Below, piece after piece: positions 34,113 through 41,139 of a stretch of DNA of 63,562 nucleotides. A program made the translations under genes and the position numbers. Each line of letters begins with the position of its first letter. Position 1 is the stretch's first letter. The stretch is from assembly GCA_023421395.1 (NCBI GenBank), contig JAEZTL010000010.1:1-63562 (forward strand), given 5' to 3'. Source of the DNA: Bacillota bacterium (GTDB taxonomy: Bacteria > Bacillota > Clostridia > Christensenellales > Aristaeellaceae). A model generated the notes under the pieces. The model searched no databases. It had not been told where the DNA came from and was given only the letters and a program-made list of their open reading frames with translations.

Positions 34113-34679
34113 TTACCGCTTTTTGAGCACCAGGCTCATGGGGATGTGCAGAAGCTGCACGATGACCGCGTTGATCGTGGCGGTGCCGAAGATGATGGTG
34201 AGAAAGATGCCCAGCGGGGTCGGCTTGATGTCCGCGCCGGCGTAGTAGAGCAGGTACATCACGCCCACGAAGGTGAATCCGCTGGCGAGGGTGCTCAAAA
34301 AGGTCGCGACGATCGGGTGCAGCGAGAACTTCTTCACGTTCATCGGGATCCGGATCAGAAGGCTCATAACCACCGCGCCCACCAGCTCGCTGGCAAAGTT
34401 CAGATAGGGCTGGCCGGGGAAGAACTGGCACACCGCGCCCGCCAGAATGCCGATGATGGCGGCTTCATAGAGCTTGGGCCGAACCAGCAGGATGATGAGG
34501 CAGTACATCGCGATGATGAAGTTGGGCTTCATACCCACGTTAAAAAGCGAGCCGACGAAGAACTTGAGCACCGCGCCCGCCGCCAGCAGGATGCCGATGA
34601 GCAGCATATCCCGGGCCGTCATGCCTTTTTTCTCCTGGGTGACCACCGTGCGCTTCTCCATAACCTTTCCGCTCTCCAT
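34113..34679 (-). CDS. trpP: ECF substrate-binding component, TrpP-like (tryptophan uptake)
   Basis: The 188-residue membrane protein has about five to six hydrophobic segments (25-180). The segment GMKPNFIIAMYCLIILLV with PGQPYLNFASELVGAVV aligns by eye with the Bacillus TrpP pattern (GMKPD...LLF...PGGQIPN). It is the first gene behind a T-box leader with a UGG specifier, which independently points to tryptophan or a precursor such as indole-3-acetate. AAGGAAG lies 7 bases before ATG 34679; a second in-frame ATG is six codons on. It would capture the substrate and dock onto EcfT. Confidence 0.8.
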   Translation of the reverse strand: MESGKVMEKRTVVTQEKKGMTARDMLLIGILLAAGAVLKFFVGSLFNVGMKPNFIIAMYCLIILLVRPKLYEAAIIGILAGAVCQFFPGQPYLNFASELVGAVVMSLLIRIPMNVKKFSLHPIVATFLSTLASGFTFVGVMYLLYYAGADIKPTPLGIFLTIIFGTATINAVIVQLLHIPMSLVLKKR

Positions 34680-34763
34680 GATGATCTTCCTTTCCGTGTG
34701 TTGATTTGCGCGCCCCGCGCATTGTCCTGGGAAGGAGCCGTTGGCACGGAAGAGAGGACCGGT

Positions 34764-34797
34764 AAAAAAACAAGTCTGTCCTTATGCAAGGACAGAC
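34764..34797 (-). terminator. T-box terminator
   Basis: Minus-strand GTCTGTCC and GGACAGAC form an 8-pair stem (inner TT/AA extend it) followed by TTGTTTTTTT, 85 bases ahead of the TrpP-like gene. Confidence 0.92.
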
Positions 34798-35040
34798 TGA
34801 TGTCTGCGGTACCACCTTCATTGACCCGTCTGAATAAAACGAGCCCTCTCTAACGAAAATGCCAACACATTTTCTGCCAGTAACGCCGGCACGCGTCTCG
34901 GATACTTGGCATATAGCCGTTCCCCTCGCCCTCCGTGGTCCATTTGCCAGGCCGCTTCACGCAGGACTCTCACCGCCGCCTGCTCTCTGTGGTTGCGCTC
35001 CGTGGTTTAATTTCCACATCATCGGTTGTCTATGAAGTTG
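34764..35040 (-). promoter_or_regulatory. T-box leader with tryptophan (UGG) specifier
   Basis: Minus-strand features appear in canonical order: Stem I with AGAGAG (34988-34983), the GGTGAGAG apical motif, and a specifier stretch AAATGGACCACGG (34945-34933) in which TGG is followed by ACC as in known Trp T-boxes. The T-box bulge follows (GAAGGTGGTACCGC, 34819-34806), then a terminator. CAGAC (34832-34828) can pair with GTCTG (34797-34793), the 5' arm of the terminator, giving the mutually exclusive antiterminator. Uncharged tRNA-Trp would thus switch on the seven downstream genes. The acceptor-pairing base is U (TGGT), which pairs with discriminator A or by wobble with the usual G73 of bacterial tRNA-Trp. 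Confidence 0.92.
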
Positions 35041-35045
35041 AACGC

Positions 35046-35075
35046 ATTATAGCACGGGGTTTTTCCGCCTGTCAA
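35046..35075 (-). promoter_or_regulatory. Consensus promoter of the Trp T-box operon
   Basis: Minus-strand TTGACA (35075-35070) and TATAAT (35051-35046) are exact consensus with an 18-base spacer, just before the T-box Stem I. Confidence 0.9.
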
Positions 35076-35120
35076 GCGGTTTTTCAGAAATAATCGCCCG
35101 AAAAACGGGATGAAAGCGGC

Positions 35121-36035
35121 CTATATCCGGAAGATTTTTCCGGAGCTCGCGAAATCGTACGATCCGATGCGGCGCAGCTCCCGCCGAAACGCCTCGGAAA
35201 GGGCGAAGGCTGCCACCGCGCGCATGGCCGGTTCCGCCTCGCGCCCGGCGGGAATCACCATGTCGTACCACTCCTTCTGCAGCGGCACAAAGTCCACGTC
35301 CGGCACCTGCCGCGCAACGGATTCGATGCCGACGCCGACGTCGCCCTCGCCGCCCGCCACCGCCGCGGCCACCGCCGCGTGATTGGGCCGCTCGTTGCCG
35401 TAGCCCTCGACCGCTGCGGGCCCGATGCCCAGGCGCCGCAGCTTTCCGTCCAGCAGCACTCGGATGCCGCTGCCCTTTTCCCGGTTGACGAGCCGGATGC
35501 CCGGCCGTTCGAGATCCGCCCAGTCCGTCAGATTTTTCGGATTGCCCTTCGCCACGTAGAAGCCGGCGCTGCGCCCGAAAAGGCGCACCACCACCGCGCT
35601 CATGCCCGGCAGCAGGCGGGGAATGTAGGGCAGGTTGTACTCGCCGGTCTCTTCATCCCAAAGGTGACAGGTGGCGATGTCTGCGCGGCCGGCGTACAAC
35701 GCGTTCAGCGCGTTATAGCTGCCTTGGTGGGAGCGGAGCACCTCCGGCATGCCGGGAATGGCGCTCACGTGGGCGGCAATCAAGTCCAGCGCCGGATCCT
35801 GCCCGCAGAGCACCAGCTTCTGGGAAGGGGAAGCCTCCGGCCGCGCGGAGGAAGCCGCCGCGAAGGCGGTCGGAATCCCCGCAAGCTTCTCTTCCAGATC
35901 CACGCGCCGGACGCGCAGTTGCTTGCCCACCTTTGCGGAGGGGAGATCGCCGCGCCGCAGCATTTCATAAACGGTATTCCGCTTGACGCGCAGTCGTGAA
36001 GCAACCTCCTGAACCGTCATAAGCTCGTTGTCCAT
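35121..36035 (-). CDS. Transcriptional regulator: excisionase-type HTH plus PBP-like ligand domain
   Basis: The 304-residue protein starts with an excisionase/MerR-like HTH (LMTVQEVASRLRVKRNTVYE, 5-55) fused to a PBP-like domain (70-300) of the type found in molybdate/tungstate regulators (LVLCGQDPALDLI, NREKGSGIRVLLDGKLRRLG, and DVGVGIESVA). It probably binds an oxyanion such as molybdate and controls transport genes. It is divergent from modA with promoters facing away, so both may be its targets. AAGGAAG lies 7 bases before ATG 36035. Residues contacting the ligand cannot be named with certainty. Confidence 0.8.
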   Translation of the reverse strand: MDNELMTVQEVASRLRVKRNTVYEMLRRGDLPSAKVGKQLRVRRVDLEEKLAGIPTAFAAASSARPEASPSQKLVLCGQDPALDLIAAHVSAIPGMPEVLRSHQGSYNALNALYAGRADIATCHLWDEETGEYNLPYIPRLLPGMSAVVVRLFGRSAGFYVAKGNPKNLTDWADLERPGIRLVNREKGSGIRVLLDGKLRRLGIGPAAVEGYGNERPNHAAVAAAVAGGEGDVGVGIESVARQVPDVDFVPLQKEWYDMVIPAGREAEPAMRAVAAFALSEAFRRELRRIGSYDFASSGKIFRI

Positions 36036-36057
36036 GGAATCGCTTCCTTTCCCGACC

Positions 36058-36086
36058 ATTGTAGCGGTGAAACGCGCGCATGTAAA
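36058..36086 (-). promoter_or_regulatory. Promoter for the HTH/PBP-like regulator
   Basis: Minus-strand TTTACA (36086-36081), 17-base spacer, TACAAT (36063-36058), 22 bases from the start codon. Confidence 0.65.
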
Positions 36087-36146
36087 GCCCGTTTTCCCAC
36101 GGTCGTTATTCTCGTGTGAAAATTACGCTTTGAGGCACCGGCTCGC

Positions 36147-36175
36147 TTGACAGGGAAAAGCCTGACATGTAGAAT
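36147..36175 (+). promoter_or_regulatory. Promoter for modA
   Basis: TTGACA (36147-36152), 17-base spacer, TAGAAT (36170-36175). The leader to modA (about 65 bases) has a direct repeat-like run (CAAACAATTACAAAAGATT) and no riboswitch that I can recognise. Confidence 0.75.
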
Positions 36176-36249
36176 AAAGACGATGAAACATGTACAAACA
36201 ATTACAAAAGATTAAAAACGATTATATCTGAGAACGAGGAGGGCTTTCC

Positions 36250-37044
36250 ATGAACCGGACAATCAGGGCCTTTGCCGCGCTGGTGGCCGTAATGTGCCTT
36301 TTGACGGGGAGCGCTGCGGCGGCGGAATCCAAGGTGGAACTGAATGTGTTTGCGGCGGCGAGCCTGAAGGAATCGCTGACCCGAATTTCCGAGCTATACA
36401 AGGCAGCCCAGCCAGATGCGCAGCTGGCCTTCAACTTTGACTCCAGCGGCACGCTTCAGACCCAAATCGAGTCTGGGGCAGCGGCGGATGTGTTCCTGTC
36501 GGCGGCTCAAAAACAGATGGACGCGCTGGAGGCGGACGGATTCATTCTGGAGGACACCCGGAAAAACCTTCTGACCAATAAAGTAGTTCTGATCGTGCCC
36601 GAGGGATCGGCACTGGGGCTGACGGGCTTTGAAGACGTTGCAACGGAAAAGGTAAGGCTGGTGTCGCTGGGCAACGCCGATGTTCCCGTGGGGCAATATT
36701 CGCAGGATATCTTCACTACGCTGGGACTGTGGGACGCAGTATCGGCCAAGGCGTCGATGGGCGCCAACGTGAAGGAAGTGCTGTCTCAGGTGCAGAGCGG
36801 CGCAGTGGACTGCGGCGTAGTGTACGCTACGGACGCGATGACGGCCACGGGGGTGAAGGTGGTGGCGGAAGCCCCTGAGGGCAGCCACAAACCGGTGGTT
36901 TATCCCTGCGCGGTGCTGAAAGAATCGGCCAATGCCGAGGCCGCGAAGGCGTTTCTCGTGTATCTTGCCAGCCCCGATGCGGTAAGGGCTTTCGAGGCCG
37001 TGGGCTTTACGATGGCCGCGCCCGAGGCGACGCCGGCGCCGTAG
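36250..37044 (+). CDS. modA: Molybdate-binding protein ModA
   Basis: The 264-residue protein has a cleavable signal peptide (1-26, LTGSAAAAE; no lipobox Cys) and the ModA pattern: LNVFAAASLKESLTRISELY, FDSSGTLQTQIESGAAADVF, LVSLGNADVPVGQYSQDI and GVVYATDAMTA. These contain the Ser, Tyr and backbone positions that grip the oxyanion in the family. It captures molybdate or tungstate for an ABC importer, needed by the xanthine-dehydrogenase-type enzyme and SUOX-like protein in this window. No modB or modC follows, so the permease and ATPase must be elsewhere. The next 425 bases are non-coding. Confidence 0.92.
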   Translation: MNRTIRAFAALVAVMCLLTGSAAAAESKVELNVFAAASLKESLTRISELYKAAQPDAQLAFNFDSSGTLQTQIESGAAADVFLSAAQKQMDALEADGFILEDTRKNLLTNKVVLIVPEGSALGLTGFEDVATEKVRLVSLGNADVPVGQYSQDIFTTLGLWDAVSAKASMGANVKEVLSQVQSGAVDCGVVYATDAMTATGVKVVAEAPEGSHKPVVYPCAVLKESANAEAAKAFLVYLASPDAVRAFEAVGFTMAAPEATPAP

Positions 37045-37093
37045 GTAGGGGATGACTGCGTCGACCCGAAGCCCCGTTAAGTTTACGACCCCT

Positions 37094-37277
37094 CCGGTAC
37101 GTATACCGGGAGCGCCGTTTCCGCGCTCGATGCGAGTATTGGCGGCGAAATGAATTTCATAAGCGGACAAGTCACCCGGAAATTTCCGGGATATCAGACA
37201 TGCGCTGGCCTCTTCGGCATCAAAAACCGTCGAGGCCCTTGATGTGCTGAGGTCTCCGGCTCGCATACCGGAGACCT
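37094..37277 (+). repeat. Row of hairpins downstream of modA
   Basis: Within 184 bases are CCGGTA/TACCGG (37094-37109), GAGCG/CGCTC (37110-37128), the palindrome CCCGGAAATTTCCGGG (37175-37190), CATCAA/TTGATG (37218-37244) crossing with GGCCTC/GAGGCC (37207-37237), and AGGTCTCCGG/CCGGAGACCT (37250-37277). The crossing pair cannot form together unless as a pseudoknot. No coding frame with a start signal was seen in 37045-37470. Confidence 0.6.
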
Positions 37278-37305
37278 ATTGTCTTCGGATTTCAATAGAA
37301 TTGTC

Positions 37306-37332
37306 AAAAAGCGCTCGATAGACGCTTTTTTT
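37306..37332 (+). terminator. Intrinsic terminator after modA and the hairpin region
   Basis: AAAAAGCGCT pairs with AG-A-CGCTTTTT and the T-run continues for seven bases. Confidence 0.8.
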
Positions 37333-37363
37333 GTTGTTTCTTTTGATGGGCCTCGTTCCGCTA

Positions 37364-37392
37364 TTGCGAATAATGGGAAGTTATGCTAAAAT
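37364..37392 (+). promoter_or_regulatory. Promoter for the V4R/GGDEF pair
   Basis: TTGCGA (37364-37369), 17-base spacer, TAAAAT (37387-37392), about 80 bases ahead of the V4R gene. Confidence 0.65.
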
Positions 37393-37470
37393 ACTGGATA
37401 ATACACTCCGGTGTTTCTATCACCATACGTTGTTTTTTTTGTAATTTTCGTGTAATTGCATTTGAAGGGA

Positions 37471-37995
37471 ATGATGCGCGTGGAAGGCGAAAAATATGCG
37501 TTCTCTTGGTCGCTGCTGGGAAATACCCAATTGGGGCGCCCCAATCTCGGGGAGACTATCAGCGTCAAGGTTTACCGTCTGATGCAGTACACGTTTCGGG
37601 ATGTGCTGGAGCGGATCTATGGGACCGAAGCCGCCGACAACCTTTTTCTCGAAGCGGGAAAACTCGCCGGAAGGCATTTCTACGAAAACCTGATCGCCGG
37701 CGCCCCGGATTTTCAGCAGTTTATCCAGTCACTTCAGGACATGTTTCGCAGCCTGGGAGTCGGCGTCATCCGCATCGAAAAGGCCGAACCGCCCTTTGAG
37801 GAGATCATGCTCTCAGTGGAGGAAGACGCGGACTGCTCCGGCCTGCCGGAACTGGACTACGAATACTGCCGGTACGACGAGGGCTTCATCGCGGGCATAC
37901 TGGAAGGCTTCACCAAAAGGCCCTATGATGTAAAGGAGATCGACTGCTGGTGTACCGGCGGCAGGGCGTGCCGCTTTCAAGCAAAGGCGCTGTAA
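37471..37995 (+). CDS. V4R-domain sensor protein
   Basis: The 174-residue protein reads as a stand-alone V4R (4-vinyl reductase-like) domain: helical N-terminus (KVYRLMQYTFRDVLERIYG), LAGRHFYENLIAG, a middle beta part, and the conserved C-terminal FIAGILEGFTKRPYDVKEID followed by CWCTGGRACRF, whose cysteines may hold a metal. V4R domains bind small hydrophobic ligands or metals and often regulate a partner. The next gene, 19 bases on, encodes a GGDEF/HD-GYP protein, so this is probably its ligand-sensing partner. AAGGGA sits directly before the tandem ATGs; GTG 37480 is an alternative start. Confidence 0.8.
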   Translation: MMRVEGEKYAFSWSLLGNTQLGRPNLGETISVKVYRLMQYTFRDVLERIYGTEAADNLFLEAGKLAGRHFYENLIAGAPDFQQFIQSLQDMFRSLGVGVIRIEKAEPPFEEIMLSVEEDADCSGLPELDYEYCRYDEGFIAGILEGFTKRPYDVKEIDCWCTGGRACRFQAKAL

Positions 37996-38014
37996 ATGGT
38001 TTGAGGACCGTGCA

Positions 38015-40180
38015 ATGAACACAGAAAACAAATATAAACTCGCGCTGAAGAGTCTGGCCAGCCTGCTCATGGATCAGAACAGCGCAGAAATGCCCGAAGA
38101 ACTGGCAGGGGATTCCGCTTACCGTCAACTCGATGAGATGATCCGCTCGCTACGCATAGGCGCGCTGGCGCTGGGACGAGGCGACCTCGGCTGCGAAATC
38201 GAAGGCAGAGGTTTCGCCATCGGCGCGCTCAAGGGGCTTCAGGGCGCGCTCAGGCATCTGGTGTGGCAAAGCAAGGAAATTGCCGCAGGGGATTTTGCGC
38301 AAAAGGTCGACTTTCTTGGGGATCTTTCCGACGCATACAATGATATGGCCTTTGCGCTGGGTGAGCGCACCGAGGCGCTCGGACGCTCGGAGGCCAAGTA
38401 TCGGACGCTGTTTGAAAACGCCGCGGAGTCCATCGCCGTGGTGGTGGACGGCAGGATCGTGCTGGCCAACCCCATCTTTGAAAAACTGAACGGCTTGGGC
38501 GGCGGGCAGCTCACGGACAGGCATTTTCTCGACCTGTTCGACAAGGACGACCGGGAAGTCATCGCGGCGCTCAGTGAGTCGCTTTTGGATGGAAGGCCGC
38601 AGCAGAAGTCGGTGACGCTCAAGATCGTCTCCTACGAGGGCGTCACATGGCTTGAGACGAAGGGTGTTTTGATTGACTGGGCGGGGCAGAAGGCGCTGAT
38701 CTTCTTCCTGATGGATGTGACCCAACGCAAGCGCGCGGAGAATGCGCTGAGTATCAGCGAAGAAAAGTACCGGCTGATGGCCGAAAACGCGCAGGATGTC
38801 ATCTGGGTGCTGGATCTGACCACCGGCTGCTTTACGTACATGAGCCCGTCGGTCCTTTCTCTGCGCGACGTGACCGCCGAGGAGGCGCTCAGGGAGCACA
38901 TCTCCGATTCTATGCCGCCGGAATCCTACACGCGCCTCGATGCCTACCTGAACCGGCGGATCGAGGAATTCGTTAGCAACTCCGGTGATGGCAAAAACAG
39001 CGTCATTGAGATCGAACAGTACACGAAGGACGGCTCCACCGTCTACACGGAAGTGTCGGTAAAACTACGGCTCAACGTCTACGGCGGATTGGAAGCGGTG
39101 GGCATCAGCCGGGATATTTCCGTGCGCAAGTCCTCCGAGCGGCAGATCCTCTACCTCAACCAGCATGATCCGTTGACGGACCTGTACAACCGCAGGTACT
39201 ATAACGATCAGTTGGAAATTCTCAACACGACGGACAATATGCCCTTGTCGCTGGTATTGATCGACGTCAACGGGATGAAGCTGATGAACGACGCCTTCGG
39301 GCATCTGGTCGGCGACAAACTGCTTATCAGCTTTGCTCAGGGGCTCAAAAAAAGCCTGCGCGCCTCTGACATCGCGGCCCGCATCGGCGGAGACGAGTTC
39401 GTATTGCTCCTGCCCCACACCGGAGCGGAAGCGGCGGAGCGTGTCGTTGGACGCGTCAAGGCCGCGCTGGCCCAAAAGGCCGTGGAGGAGGTCTCGATTA
39501 CAGCGTCCTTCGGCCTGGCGACGAAGCTCCTGGTCGAGGAGGACATCAGCGACGTCTACCGCACCGCGGAAGACAACATGTACCGGGAAAAGCTGGCCAC
39601 AAACCGGCAGATGAAGGCGGACCTTTTGCGCCAGATTCTGACAAACCTCTACAAAAAGAGTGACGTGGAGCGCAGGCATTCCGAGGCGGTCAGCCGGCTC
39701 TGCATGGCCATCGGCCGCGAGCTCAGCATGGGCAGCGAGGACATCGAAAAACTCGGCGCGGTGGGCCTGTATCACGACATTGGCAAGGTCGCGCTGGATG
39801 AAAATCTGATCAACAAACCCAGCGAACTGGACTCCCACGAAATGGCGGAGCTCAGCCGCCATCCTGAAATCAGCTATCAGATCCTTCGTTCCTTCGCCGG
39901 TATGAGCGAAATTGCGGATTGCGCGCTGATGCACCATCGCCACGTCGATGGTTCAGGCTATCCGGAAGAAGCCGACGGCGAACTGCCGCTGGAGGTAAAA
40001 ATCCTGTCCGTCGCCGAGGCCTACGATATGATGACCGGGAAGTACCCCTTCAGCCCGGTGCTCTCCGTCGATCAGGCCATCAAAGAGTTGGAGGCCAACG
40101 CGGACAGCCAGTTCGACGGCAAGGTCGTGCGCGTCTTCATCGATCGCGTACTGCAAGCGGGTGGAGAGCACGGCCGCTGA
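38015..40180 (+). CDS. PAS-PAS-GGDEF-HD-GYP cyclic-di-GMP protein
   Basis: The 721-residue cytosolic protein has an N-terminal helical part (1-125, HAMP-like), PAS 1 (about 130-245), PAS 2 (about 250-375), a GGDEF diguanylate cyclase domain (385-540; DPLTDLYNRRYY and active motif RIGGDEF) and an HD-GYP domain (545-715; YHDIGK, MHHRHVDGSGYPEE). Both the synthetic and hydrolytic motifs look intact, so it may make and break cyclic di-GMP under different signals. It follows the V4R gene by 19 bases. No membrane segment is present. Confidence 0.9.
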   Translation: MNTENKYKLALKSLASLLMDQNSAEMPEELAGDSAYRQLDEMIRSLRIGALALGRGDLGCEIEGRGFAIGALKGLQGALRHLVWQSKEIAAGDFAQKVDFLGDLSDAYNDMAFALGERTEALGRSEAKYRTLFENAAESIAVVVDGRIVLANPIFEKLNGLGGGQLTDRHFLDLFDKDDREVIAALSESLLDGRPQQKSVTLKIVSYEGVTWLETKGVLIDWAGQKALIFFLMDVTQRKRAENALSISEEKYRLMAENAQDVIWVLDLTTGCFTYMSPSVLSLRDVTAEEALREHISDSMPPESYTRLDAYLNRRIEEFVSNSGDGKNSVIEIEQYTKDGSTVYTEVSVKLRLNVYGGLEAVGISRDISVRKSSERQILYLNQHDPLTDLYNRRYYNDQLEILNTTDNMPLSLVLIDVNGMKLMNDAFGHLVGDKLLISFAQGLKKSLRASDIAARIGGDEFVLLLPHTGAEAAERVVGRVKAALAQKAVEEVSITASFGLATKLLVEEDISDVYRTAEDNMYREKLATNRQMKADLLRQILTNLYKKSDVERRHSEAVSRLCMAIGRELSMGSEDIEKLGAVGLYHDIGKVALDENLINKPSELDSHEMAELSRHPEISYQILRSFAGMSEIADCALMHHRHVDGSGYPEEADGELPLEVKILSVAEAYDMMTGKYPFSPVLSVDQAIKELEANADSQFDGKVVRVFIDRVLQAGGEHGR

Positions 40181-40350
40181 TCCGCGCTGCGCCGGAAGGA
40201 AGCCTTTGATGCCTAACCAGCCTGGCATAGCGTGAAATCCCGAAATTCCCGCTCATATTCTGGATTAACTGCGGAAGCAGCGTTTTATTGGTGTTTCCTA
40301 TGGCATAAGCAAGAGCCGGTCCGCCGTGGCTGCAGCAAAGGCCCCTTCCT

Positions 40351-41014
40351 CCAAACCACCAGATTCCGCTCATCGTCGGTCAGGCGCCCGGCTTCAAAGC
40401 CAGCACAACCTACGGATCAATCGGCTTTTCGGAGGATTTCGCCGGGTAACGTGTGACTTTGCCTTCCCATCTCGACGGCTTTACGCCGGTATGCTCCACC
40501 GAAATCATGATGTTCGCGTCGTTAACGGGCGAGTTCAAGGCGATGGGCACCAGGCTTATCGTCCTGTCTGTGAACGCCCTCTGCGCCCGCATCGCGGAGC
40601 CGGAAACAATTCATGTGCTCGAGTGGAACGGAAAGAGGCATGCGAAGGTCAAGTTTCCGCGGATCGAAAACATCCGCATGGAGCTTGCCAATATGTACGG
40701 CATGATCCAGCCGGACCAGTCCAAAACCCAGGCGGAACGCGCGGAATATATCATCGATCCAGCGGGCAAGGTCCGCACGATTTTCTACTGCCCGCTGCCC
40801 ATCGGACGCAATTCTGACGGGCTCAGGCGCCTCGCGCAGGGACTGTAGAGGGTGAACCCGACAGATGTGGCCGCTCCATCCGGCTGACGGCCCGGCGGCG
40901 AAGCAATCGTGCCCGACCGCGGATTTTCGCGGTGCCGCTAGGGAGCGCATGGAGAATCAGACCGAAGATCAGTACTGCCCAGACTGGTTTCAGTGTTTTC
41001 GCAAGGGGAAAAGC
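40351..41014 (+). pseudogene. 1-Cys (Prx6-type) peroxiredoxin pseudogene
   Basis: The sequence translates as a Prx6-type peroxiredoxin: QIPLIVGQAPGFKASTTYGS, SHLDGFTPVCSTEIMMFASL with the peroxidatic Cys, YIIDPAGKVRTIFYCPLPIG, and the terminal ENQTEDQYCPDWFQCFRKGK. It is broken by in-frame TAA at 40447, TAG at 40846 and TGA at 40891, a frameshift near 40910, and no in-frame start codon upstream. It would have reduced peroxides. 40181-40350 contains nothing else recognisable. Confidence 0.88.
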
Positions 41015-41038
41015 ATCATCCGATTTCCCAAATACGGC

Positions 41039-41071
41039 GGCATGGCCCCCGGGTTACCCGGGGGCCATGCC
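41039..41071. terminator. Very stable hairpin between the peroxiredoxin pseudogene and the Mrp gene
   Basis: GGCATGGCCCCCGGG pairs with CCCGGGGGCCATGCC around a three-base loop. No T-run follows on either strand; it may act as a Rho-independent stop for the minus-strand Mrp unit or as an RNA stabiliser. Confidence 0.55.
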
Positions 41072-41139
41072 ATGAGTCCGTTGCGGAGCCGGTGCGGAGA
41101 ACCCGCCGTTTCCGTACCGGTTTTTTGATGCTCCGGCAA

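Noticed and set aside
34933..34945. Alternative T-box specifiers next to TGG (for example GAC or ACC in shifted register)
   Set aside because: Known specifiers are followed by ACC; only TGG fits that rule, and it agrees with the TrpP-like gene and IorAB downstream.
36036..36249. Possible Moco or molybdate riboswitch before modA
   Set aside because: The leader from the promoter at 36147 is only about 65 bases and AT-rich, without the stems of the Moco aptamer; a protein regulator is present instead.
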